This document shows, in pieces, positions 18,401 through 26,577 of a DNA stretch of 64,000 nucleotides. The stretch's first letter is position 1, and each line of letters opens with the position of its first letter. The DNA is from Gammaproteobacteria bacterium. GTDB taxonomy: Bacteria > Pseudomonadota > Gammaproteobacteria > Pseudomonadales > Porticoccaceae. A program made the position numbers and the translations under genes. A model generated the notes under the pieces. It worked only from the letters and a program-made list of their open reading frames with translations, was not told the origin of the DNA and did not search any database. Location of the stretch: positions 62,001-126,000 of the forward strand of contig JADJET010000001.1 in the NCBI GenBank assembly GCA_016708925.1. Reading direction: 5' to 3'.

Positions 18401-19129
18401 CTCAAGGCCAACGGGGTGATCGGGCTGTGGCCTGCCAATCGCGTCGGCGCCGACGACATCGCCGTCTATGCCGACGAATCCCGTGCGCGGACGCTGGCGA
18501 CCCTGCACCACATTCGCCAGCAGTCGGTGCCCAACACCGACGCCGACCCGCTGCTGTCGCTGGCGGACTTCATCGCCCCGCTGGAGAGCGGCGTCACCGA
18601 CTATATCGGCGCCTTCGCGGTCACCACCGGCATCAACGCCGACGCCATTGCCGCCGAATACCAGGCCGCGGGCGATGACTACAACGCCATCATGGTCAAG
18701 GCGCTCGCCGACCGCCTGGCGGAATCCTTCGCCGAGCACCTGCACCGCCGTGTGCGGCGCGAGTTCTGGGGCTATGCCGCCGACGAGCAACTGGACAACG
18801 AAGCCCTGATCCGGGAAAGCTACCGGGGCATCCGGCCCGCGCCGGGCTATCCGGCGTGTCCGGATCACACCGAGAAGCTTGCGCTGTTCGCGCTGCTCGA
18901 TGCGCAAACGAACACCGGCATCCAGCTCACCGAAAGCTGGGCCATGCACCCGGCGGCGGCGGTCAGCGGCTGGTATTTTTCGCATCCCGACGCACGCTAC
19001 TTCAACGCGGGCAAGTTGCAGCGCGATCAGGCCGAGGATCTGGCGCGGCGCAAGGGCCTCGCGCTGGCGGAGCTGGAGCGGGAGTTGAATGCAGTGCTGG
19101 GCTACGATCCCCGGCCGGTCAGCAAGTAA
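15410..19129 (+). CDS. metH: Cobalamin-dependent methionine synthase
   Basis: 1239 residues, the full four-module enzyme that methylates homocysteine using methyl-tetrahydrofolate. Homocysteine module: zinc ligands Cys251 (GLNCALG) and Cys314/Cys315 (GGCCGT). Pterin module: [13 protein letters not shown], then [14 protein letters not shown]. Cobalamin module: cap helices with [32 protein letters not shown]-type sequence, and DVHDIGKN with the cobalt-ligating His763. C-terminal S-adenosylmethionine reactivation module, with [12 protein letters not shown] and the ending region [18 protein letters not shown]. No cobalamin riboswitch is visible in the short leader. DUF2970 follows 12 bases later. 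Confidence 0.98.
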   Translation: [1239 protein letters not shown]

Positions 19130-19141
19130 CAGGAGAACGCC

Positions 19142-19363
19142 ATGGCGGATGAGAAAGACAACCAAGACGACAAAACCCCGGGAAAACCCCGCTTTTTAAG
19201 TATCGTGCGCAGCACCCTCGCTGCCGCCATCGGGGTGCAGAGCAGCAAAAACCGCGAACGGGATTTCACCCAGGGCAGCCCGTTCGCCTTCATCGCCGCC
19301 GGAATCATCTTCACGGTGCTGTTTATCCTCACCGTGGTGACGGTGGTGCATTTGGTTCTGTGA
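19142..19363 (+). CDS. DUF2970 small membrane protein
   Basis: 73 residues: a charged N-terminus, a short amphipathic stretch ending in the hallmark GVQSSKNRERDFTQGSP, and one transmembrane helix (FAFIAAGIIFTVLFILTVV and on). Family function is unknown. ACAGGAG lies before the ATG at 19142. It follows metH closely and may be cotranscribed. Confidence 0.85.
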   Translation: MADEKDNQDDKTPGKPRFLSIVRSTLAAAIGVQSSKNRERDFTQGSPFAFIAAGIIFTVLFILTVVTVVHLVL

Positions 19364-19426
19364 CGACGATCTGCCCGTCATTGCTGTAGCAGATGGACCG
19401 TGAAAATCAGTCGCGGCTGTGTACCC

Positions 19427-19540
19427 TCAACCCCGGCTGCTCACCCAGAGCACGGCGGCCAGCACCGCGATGGCGATGACGGCCACGGTGGCAATGGCGT
19501 CCGCCATGCCGTCACGATCTTTGGTCTGTTCTTCACTCAT
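19427..19540 (-). CDS. 37-residue single-pass membrane peptide
   Basis: A very short gene: GGAG eight bases before ATG, a polar N-terminus (MSEEQTKDRDGM), then one hydrophobic helix of about 20 residues (IATVAVIAIAVLAAVLW), ending SSRG. Shine-Dalgarno spacing and a clean transmembrane segment argue for a real gene. It is convergent with DUF2970. Function unknown. Confidence 0.55.
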   Translation of the reverse strand: MSEEQTKDRDGMADAIATVAVIAIAVLAAVLWVSSRG

Positions 19541-19656
19541 GAGGGTACTCCGGTTCGGAAAATAAAGGGTTGGGGGTGGGTCGAGCGCGCGCATTCTAGC
19601 AATCTCCGGCGCGGCTGTGGCAAGAGTCAGAGCGCCGACGCTCAGTATCGACGCCA

Positions 19657-22398
19657 TCAACCCGACTCCACCTTGAAACGCAGATAGTCCCTCAATTGCC
19701 GCGACTCGATAATCTCGTCGTGCGGCAAAAGCAAGTACTTCCAGGGCTTGGCGCCGACTTCGGCGGCATAGGCTGACGCATGCTCGCACCAGCGCGCGGC
19801 GGCAGCGGCCTTGGCCTGAACCTCCTGCGTGTCGATGTCCGAGCGCGCCTTGGTTTCCACCATCAAAATCCCGGTGTCCGTTTCGACGACGAAGTCGGGG
19901 ATGTACTCCGGTTGCTCGATGCCGAGCTTGTAGTAGATCTGGAACTGCCCCTTGGCGGGCTTGAACCACTTCACCGCATCGCGCTCCAGGATGACGGCGA
20001 AGCGCCGCTCGGTATCCGAATCGAACCTCACGAGCGGATACAGGCAGCGCGCGAAACCGCCGAAAAGCATCTGCTTGATGCGCCCGGTCTCGTCACGGTC
20101 TCCCGGAAATGGTGTGCCGTGCCCGGAGGGGGGAAGGGGCCAACCCCGGGGGGTTGCGCTGCCCGCCGTGGCGGTGTAGTTGCAGGGCTTCAGTTCGGTA
20201 AAGCCGCGACTGACCTGCACCTCGTACTCTGTCACCTCCTCCCAGAAATGGGCCATCATCTGCGCGTGGATTTCGCGTGCGATCAGGCGGCGGTCGCGAT
20301 CCAGCACGTTGATGGTTTCGTCCTCGGACAGATAGCCGCGCAGGTGTTGCGCCATCTGGCCCGCGAGGTCGTAGAGCAGGTCGGCGTGGGTGAAGTAGTC
20401 GATGTCGTCGAAGTCCACCAGCGCGTGGACGATGTAGTCCTCCGGGCGCTGCTCTTTGAGGCCGACTTCCGACGCCAGCGTGTCCTGCTCGTTGGTGTGC
20501 AGGTTGTGAATGATGATCTCGCGCTCGCCCGGCTGCAGGTGCAACTGGGCCACGTCGAGTTTGAACGGATGAAAGCCCGTCGTGACCTCGCCAGTCGGCA
20601 CCACCGCGATGCGGGGAATGTCGATGGTCTGCTGCACGACGATTGCGGTCGTCTTCGCCACCACAGCGGACAGATCAAGCGCGGGGGCTGATGCATCCGC
20701 GCCCGCCAGCAATTCGCCTTGCAGGGGCTTCAGCCGCTCCGTCACCTCCGCAGGATGGCCGCTGCACTTCGGGTTCAGCAAGCGCTGCTGGTCGGGACCA
20801 GATCGCGCCTGACCTCGTACTTGCCGATGACGTCCATCACCACGCGGCGCCTGGCTCCCGCTCCGTAGTGAACACCGGCGTGACGGGGCGCCCTCGCCGC
20901 GCTCGCGGGAGAGGCGCGGCCAGGGCGGGCGTATCGGTCAGGCCCAGGCGAGCCATGGCGCCCGAACTCACCTGCACGCTGACCTTCCTGTCGTCGGCGC
21001 TCGGCGCATCGAGGATGACCTGCTTCAGGCGAATCGGCGAATCGCCCCGGTTCGCTTCGTCGATGATCTCCTGGAACCTGTCGTGCGCGACGATGTTCAG
21101 CCGATCCACCGCCGCCATCCCTGTTCGCTTGCCATAAGGCAAACGCAGGCCGCGCCCGATGGACTGCTCGATCAGCGTGCGGGCATTGGCCGCGCGCAGC
21201 GGCACGATGGTGTAGAGGTTGGTCACGTCCCAGCCTTCTTTGAGCATGTTGACGTGAATCACGATCTCGGTCGGCTCGTCCACGCTTTCTACGGCCAGCA
21301 GGCGCGTGATCATCTCTTCCTCTTCCGCACCCGTGCGGCTGGAGTCGACCTGAATCACCTTGCCCTGATAACGCCCCTCGTAGAAGGCGGCTGATTCCAG
21401 AAGCGTCAAAAGTTGCCCAGCGTGAGTGGTATCACGCGCGATCACGAGCATGAAGGGCTTCACCACCTTGACGCCGTTCTCGCGGGCATAGGTCAGCAGC
21501 TCGACCTTGGTCGTTTCGTGCAGGCGCACGCCGTCTTCCAGCTTGATCTTCTCGATCTCCTCGGGCGTGTGCGCCTTGGCGTCGAAGTTGCGCTGGGTGA
21601 CCACGGCCGGCTCCTTGACGAAGCCATCTTCCATCGCCCGTGCCAGCGGGTAGTCCATCACCACGTTCTTGAACGGCACGGGCCCACGGCTGGACTCCAC
21701 GAACGGCGTTGCCGTCACCTCCAGACCGAATAGCGGCTTGAGCTCGTTGATAGAACGCACCCCGGCGCTGGCCCGGTAGCGGTGCGACTCGTCCATCAGC
21801 AGCACCAGGTCAGAAAGACTAGCCAGGTGGTTGAAGTAGCTGTCGCCCAGCACTTCCTTCATCCGCTTGATGCGCGGCTCCTTGCCGCCGCGCACCTCGG
21901 AGTTGATCTTGGAGATGTTGAAGATGTTGATGCGCACATCGTGGGCAACTCACCGCCCGTGATGTTCTGCTGGTCGTAGTTGTCGCCGGTAATCACCTCG
22001 GGCGGCGTGCTGGCGAACTCGGCGATGCCCTTGAACACGTACTTCGGCGTGTTGGGCGTGAAGTCGGCGATCAGCTTGTTGTAGATCGTCAGGTTCGGCG
22101 CCAGCACGAAGAAGTTGTTGATGCCGTGCGCCAGATGCAGGTAGGCGATGAAGGCCCCCATCAGCCGCGTCTTGCCCACGCCCGTGGCCAGCGCAAAACA
22201 CAGCGAGGGGAACTCCCGCTCGAAGTCCGCCAGGTTCGGGAACTCGGCCTTCAAGGTGGACAGAATGGCCGCTACGTCGCGCTCGTCCGTCAACATTTCC
22301 GGCGCGGCGTCCAGTGCCCGCGCCAGCCTGGCGAGCGATTCCGCCTGCGGCGGGCGCAGCGACAGCCGTCCTGAAACATGATGAAAGACAGGGTTCAT
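19657..22398 (-). pseudogene. Type III-like restriction subunit Res (SF2 helicase-nuclease), multiply frameshifted
   Basis: Full-length span (about 914 codons) but in three frames. Part 1 (22398 to about 21945) has helicase motif I LATGVGKTRL. Part 2 (to about 20850) has motif II LVLLMDESHRYRA and motif VI QSIGRGLRLPYGKR. Part 3 (about 20795 to 19657) has a PD-(D/E)xK nuclease pattern, PDFVVETDTGILMVETKA. Breaks fit single-base losses at 21943-21945, about 20849 and 20794-20796, plus a scrambled stretch near 20745-20780. Palindromic repeat sequence lies at 20888-20926, and an unusually G-rich segment at 20126-20160. The start overlaps the HepT stop (ATGA). As written no active enzyme results. 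Confidence 0.88.
20888..20926. repeat. Palindromic element inside res
   Basis: GCCCTCGCCG / CGGGAGAGGCG-type palindrome, a diverged relative of the CCCTCTCCC...GGGAGAGGG element at 23093-23130. It lies in a region of Res that links the helicase and nuclease halves and translates as LAAPLPRARRGRPVTP. Confidence 0.5.
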
Positions 22399-22745
22399 GC
22401 CTGCCGCTCCCGCATGGCCTTGAGTTGCTGCAACAGGGTCGGCACCTCGTCCTGGATGATGCTCCACAGGGTGTCGTTGTCGATGCCGAGGTAACCGTGA
22501 ATCAGGCGGTTGCGGGTGGCCACCAGCATCCGCCAGGGAATGGCGCCATGGGCTTGGCGCACCGGGTCCGGAATATGTGTTGCCGCTTCGCCGATCAGCT
22601 CCAGATTGCGCAGCGTGGCGTCATAGTTCAGCCCGCTGCATTCGAAAGCGGACTGATCCAGTCCCGCCGAATACGCCAGCACCTTCTCGGCAAAGCCGAT
22701 CATGTCGTCCAGATAGAAACGCCATGCGCGGGGGGGCTCAGACAT
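22395..22745 (-). CDS. HepT-like HEPN RNase toxin (DUF86)
   Basis: 116 residues, all helical, with the HEPN R-x4-H-x-Y motif as RNRLIHGY near residue 80 and the family stretch GEAATHIPDPVR. HepT toxins cleave RNA and are neutralised by the nucleotidyltransferase MntA, which AMPylates the tyrosine of the motif. It overlaps mntA by eight bases and res by four (ATGA), so the pair is embedded between mod and res. The toxin frame is intact while the antitoxin frame is broken. Confidence 0.88.
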   Translation of the reverse strand: MSEPPRAWRFYLDDMIGFAEKVLAYSAGLDQSAFECSGLNYDATLRNLELIGEAATHIPDPVRQAHGAIPWRMLVATRNRLIHGYLGIDNDTLWSIIQDEVPTLLQQLKAMRERQA

Positions 22746-23029
22746 GGACCGCCTCCCGTTCGATGAACGGCCGCAGTTCAGCCCGCAACGCCTTCTCGGT
22801 CACCAGATCCACCGGACAACCGAACAGATCCTCCAGATAAAACTGCACGCCGAAGTAGCGCGTGGAGGTCGCCGGACCCGCGAAGCCGACCAGAATGTCC
22901 ACGTCGCTGTCGGGCCGCGCCGTGCCGCGCGCCGTGGACCCGAACAGCGCCAGCCGGGTCACGCCGAAACGCGCGGCCAGAACCGGTTTTGCTGGCGGTC
23001 AAGGCGGCCAATGCCTGCTCGCGATTCAT
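22738..23029 (-). CDS. MntA-like nucleotidyltransferase antitoxin, frameshifted near its start
   Basis: Minimal nucleotidyltransferase with LALFGSTARGTARPDSDVDILV, the GS-x10-DxD signature. An upstream frame supplies the missing start MNREQALAALTASK at 23029. It joins the main frame if one A is removed from AAAA (22987-22990 on the plus strand TTTT), giving about 96 residues, the usual length. The ATG overlaps the mod stop (ATGA). It should AMPylate and silence HepT. If the indel is real, translation could still start in frame at the GTG just before TRLALFGS, giving a 74-residue form that keeps the catalytic loop. Confidence 0.82.
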
Positions 23030-24816
23030 GCTTCGCCCTCCTCGAATAATCCGCGCTGTCCGGGAGCCGTTTGCATACTCTTCGACGATGTTCTCCCCTC
23101 TCCCGCTCGCGGGGCCAGGGGAGAGGGCGCGGCCATAGGCAGATTGGCTACGTTCAGGCTGTAGTCGTCGTGGCCCCATTCGCAGCGCGCCAACACCATC
23201 TTCGGAATCTTCTTCAGCGTCAGATTCGGCCAGCGCTCGGCTGCCTTGCCGGCATTCACGCCGTGGAAGGCCGCGCAGCACACCAGCAGGCTTTGGGCGT
23301 CGCCGACCTCATCGGACAGCGCCTGCAACTGCTCGGCGGACAGGTTCTGCGTGGTCATATAGATGAAATCGCGCTCGCTGGAATGGCCGTGTTGCCACCA
23401 ATGCACGTCGGACGGCGCGTAGCTGAAGCCCTCCAGCTTGCACAGCGCCTCCGCCAGGTGCGCGGCGTTGTACGCGGGATTGATCACCGGATTGCCCCAG
23501 CGGTCGTTGACGATCAGGCTGGGCGCGAGCTTGTAGTAACGAAAACCGCCGCCGCCGCGCCAGTCCACCGCCTTGCTGATGCCGCCCTGATCCTCGCCGT
23601 CGATGACCTTTTGCAGGCGCGGAATGATGTGGGTGTGGCAGTGCTCGCCCAGCTCCACCATGATCCAGCGGCGGCCCATCTTGTGCGCCACCGCGCCGGT
23701 GGTGCCGGAACCTCCAAACGAATCGAGGACAATATCCCCTGGTTTCGTTGCTAGGTCGAAGCACCGCTTAATCAATGCCTCAGGTTTCTTCCCTTTTGGA
23801 AACTCGACACCGCCTTCGTTGTGAAGATTATTGGACAGGATGTCGTCCCAAAGACTGGTGAGCGGCTCGCCTGCCACGTATTCACTATCAATTAGCTTCA
23901 GCTTGTCGGAGTAAAAGAGGATTCGTTGCCCTCCGATGAAGTACATATCGGAGTAGCCCTCACGCCCGAGTTTCATTACCACACTAGGGCCGGCACGAGA
24001 GGAGTCAATCATCTCGCGAGCAGCGCTACTCACGGCGGAGTAATCTGGCCTTGCCAATTGAATCACTCGACCAGCATTTTGTAGAACGAAGCTAGCAATC
24101 TTCTCTTCGTATTCATCACCCAGAGCCTTCTTGAGCCCGCGTTCAGGCAAGCCAACGCTTGCAGCAAAAGCACTGGCTAATGTGGTAAAGCGCCACGTCT
24201 CAAATGGTTCATCGTAGTTCTCGATGTACTGACCATATCTCTTATCTCGCTCACCACGGGCGGTGAAAACGCGATGGGGAGTCCACGCCGACTTGTTTTT
24301 CGCGTAAATCAGGATGAAATTGGTGGTGCTTACAACGCCAGGATTGATCGACTTGTGTCCGGTTGCTGATCCCTGTTTGAACGAGACGACTGACACCCGG
24401 TTGACCCGCCCGAAAACTTCGTCAAGCAAGACAATCAGGTAGCCGAGTTCGTTATCGTCAATGTGCACGAATAGCGTGCCGTCATCAGACATCAACCGGC
24501 GGAGGGCCTCCGCGCGATCTCGAATCAAGCCGAGCCAGATCGAGTGCTCGTAGCCATCGTCATAGTGCTCGAACGCCTGTTGGGTATTGAACGGCGGGTC
24601 GATGTACACGCACTTCACGGTGCCCGCAAACTCCTGCTCCAGTGCCTTCAGCGCCAACAGGTTGTCACCAAAGATCAGCCGGTTGTCGAACAGGTCGCTG
24701 TTCGCAACCCGGTGCTTGGCGTGATACGACCTGCCCGGCTCTTCGAGCAGGATGCGCGGCTCCAGCCGTGGCCGCTTCTTCCCGATCCAGGTCAGTTCTA
24801 GCTTCGCTGACTTCAT
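23026..24816 (-). CDS. Type III-like DNA methyltransferase (Mod)
   Basis: 596 residues, beta-class N6-adenine/N4-cytosine methyltransferase: catalytic motif IV DPPFN at residues 73-77 precedes the SAM-binding motif I DSFGGSGTTG at 365-374. Between them is a long target-recognition region (about 140-340) whose codons are visibly AT-richer than the rest, as usual for swapped recognition domains. The ATG at 24816 gives the family start KLELTWIGK. The C-terminal tail PSPLAPRAGEGRTSSKS is encoded by a palindromic repeat (23093-23130). The frame is intact, unlike Res. Mod and Res are separated here by MntA/HepT. Confidence 0.93.
   Translation of the reverse strand: MKSAKLELTWIGKKRPRLEPRILLEEPGRSYHAKHRVANSDLFDNRLIFGDNLLALKALEQEFAGTVKCVYIDPPFNTQQAFEHYDDGYEHSIWLGLIRDRAEALRRLMSDDGTLFVHIDDNELGYLIVLLDEVFGRVNRVSVVSFKQGSATGHKSINPGVVSTTNFILIYAKNKSAWTPHRVFTARGERDKRYGQYIENYDEPFETWRFTTLASAFAASVGLPERGLKKALGDEYEEKIASFVLQNAGRVIQLARPDYSAVSSAAREMIDSSRAGPSVVMKLGREGYSDMYFIGGQRILFYSDKLKLIDSEYVAGEPLTSLWDDILSNNLHNEGGVEFPKGKKPEALIKRCFDLATKPGDIVLDSFGGSGTTGAVAHKMGRRWIMVELGEHCHTHIIPRLQKVIDGEDQGGISKAVDWRGGGGFRYYKLAPSLIVNDRWGNPVINPAYNAAHLAEALCKLEGFSYAPSDVHWWQHGHSSERDFIYMTTQNLSAEQLQALSDEVGDAQSLLVCCAAFHGVNAGKAAERWPNLTLKKIPKMVLARCEWGHDDYSLNVANLPMAAPSPLAPRAGEGRTSSKSMQTAPGQRGLFEEGEA
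23093..23130. repeat. Palindromic element inside the mod 3' end
   Basis: CCCTCTCCC (23096-23104) and GGGAGAGGG (23119-23127) form a perfect nine-base-pair stem. Such elements are usually intergenic; here it is read in frame as the tail of Mod, 20-odd residues before its stop. Confidence 0.65.
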
Positions 24817-26577
24817 TGCTCTGCTCTGAATCTTTGCTCTGACGCCGGAGACTTTCCACTGCGGCTTTGATGGCGGTGTCGTCCGAGGACTTGTCGCCCC
24901 ACTCACGCCAGAAATTCTTTGTGAGACTCAGGGGTCTCGCCTTCGGCGTGTCCAGCTTAATTCGAGATGGGAGAAGAATTGAGTCCCCTAAAACGATCGC
25001 CTCTCCGATGTCGAGCAATGGAAGAACATCGGCTATGCCGGCCATGCTGTCGGGCATCACAGATTTCACAGCCGATTGATCTTGCTCGTTGGTCAATCTT
25101 AGAGCGATGAAATTGTTGCACTGACTGAGAATGGTCTTGCTGACATCGGACGGCCGCTGACTCACGACCAAAAGGGCGACACCGTACTTCCGACCTTCCT
25201 TTGCGATCCGCTCGAAAGTGTCGAGCGCCCTCTTAGTCGAGGCATCGGCATCTGCCCTAACTGGCAAATAAAGGTGGGCCTCATCGCAAACGAAGCATAC
25301 CGGCGTGCGAGACTCCGCTGCATCCAGAACTGCACGTCATAAAGAATTCGGGCGAAGACGCTAACTACGGTGGGCAAAATGTCCGGCGGCACCTCAGAGA
25401 AATCGATGATTTTTATGCCGGGCTTGTTGTCGTTCTTTGTCGAAAGGAATTTCACCGCCAAGTCTTGAAGCCAAGCATAGCTACTAGTCTCGGCTGGTGG
25501 CTGAAACAAAAAGCCGTATCTGCGATCAGCGGTCTTAGCATCTAATCTACTAATGAAGCGAGTCAGCTTGCCGTACCAAGGTCCCTGCTTGTCGCGCCCG
25601 GCACTTCCCGGAACCATTGCTTGATCATCTTCGATCAAACCGTCTTTAACTGTCTTGAGAGCATATGGAATTGGGGAATCGACCGTGAAGGATGCCAACA
25701 CTTCCTTCAGGCCTTGCTTCTCAAGTTCTGCACGCTTGGCTTCGAAGACCAGACCAGTGAATCTCATCGCCTGATTGGGAGCGTTGTCGTCGCTGCGATC
25801 AAGCAGCATCGAAAGCATTTCCTCACGATTTAGCAGCCAATACGGAAGGAAGAGGCTGTGTGGTTTTGGTGATGAAAGATCACCCGGCCCCGCGACCTTG
25901 AAGTAATCGGCGTAGCCATTGTCCTGATCTTTAGCGAGGGAAGCGTATTCGCCGTGCATGTCGAAAACCAAAAGATTGGGATGGCTAAGCGTGTTCGCGC
26001 GTTCGAGCAGAGAAGCCACCGTATAACTCTTGCCGCTGCCGGTACTTCCCAAAATTGCAGCATGCCGCTGAAAGAAGCGATCACCATCTGCGATCGCTTC
26101 GGCGTTCGGGTCAATGGCGAAGTGACCGAGACGAAGCGCCTTGTCGCTGGGGACATCCTGCGTCAAGACCCCCATGAACGCTGTCAGGTTTGGCCCTTGA
26201 ATGAGATGACAGGCTTGGTCGATCTGCGGGCACGAGTCCGCCCCCCTTTTGAAAGACGGGCCGCTGTCACCGTCTTTGACGCGGTAAGTGCCAACCAACA
26301 CCGCGCGAATGTCCTGCATACCGTCCGGCTGCGGTGCCGTCTCATCCGCGGGGTCTAGTGCTTCAATCAGCGTGTCGGAGGGCAAGCGCGTAATACGTTC
26401 AACGATTGAAATTAAAAACTGGTGTCCGGTTGCGCCCTGAATGGCAATCAAGTTGCCGACCATGACTTTCTTGAGCAATTCGTGGTCGTCAATATGCACA
26501 AAGACGCGCATGGTATCGACAGACATCACCCGCCCAATTGGGGGCTGTGATTCAAATGACATGACGTTAGTCGGCAT
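24665..26577 (-). CDS. HerA-type hexameric ATPase, partner of the SIR2 gene, frameshifted
   Basis: HerA/FtsK-like DNA-translocase family: HAS-barrel N-terminal part with VMVGNLIAIQGATGHQF, Walker A GSTGSGKSYTVASLLERA (177 on), LLVFDMHGEYASL. After a frame change come VVSQRPSDVSKTILSQCNNFIALR and LLDIGEAIVLGDS. Frames join where one G is missing (25315-25316; CGGAG instead of CGGGAG): upstream reads ARILYDVQFWMQR, downstream PVRADADASTKRALDTFERIAKEG. The start overlaps the SIR2 stop (TAATG). The corrected frame runs 152 bases into mod, longer than its relatives, so the natural stop may be lost or the real end lies near 24800. GC is about 50 percent, below the flanks. Confidence 0.87.

Noticed and set aside
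16964..19165. Very long open frame (733 codons) antisense to metH, and similar long antisense frames opposite folD, lon and the ETF genes.
   Set aside because: High GC gives long mirror frames; composition is Arg/Gly/His-rich without domains, and the sense genes are certain.
20100..20180. G-rich stretch in res considered as a further repeat insertion.
   Set aside because: No stem of convincing length; total Res length is normal, so a sizeable insertion is unlikely.
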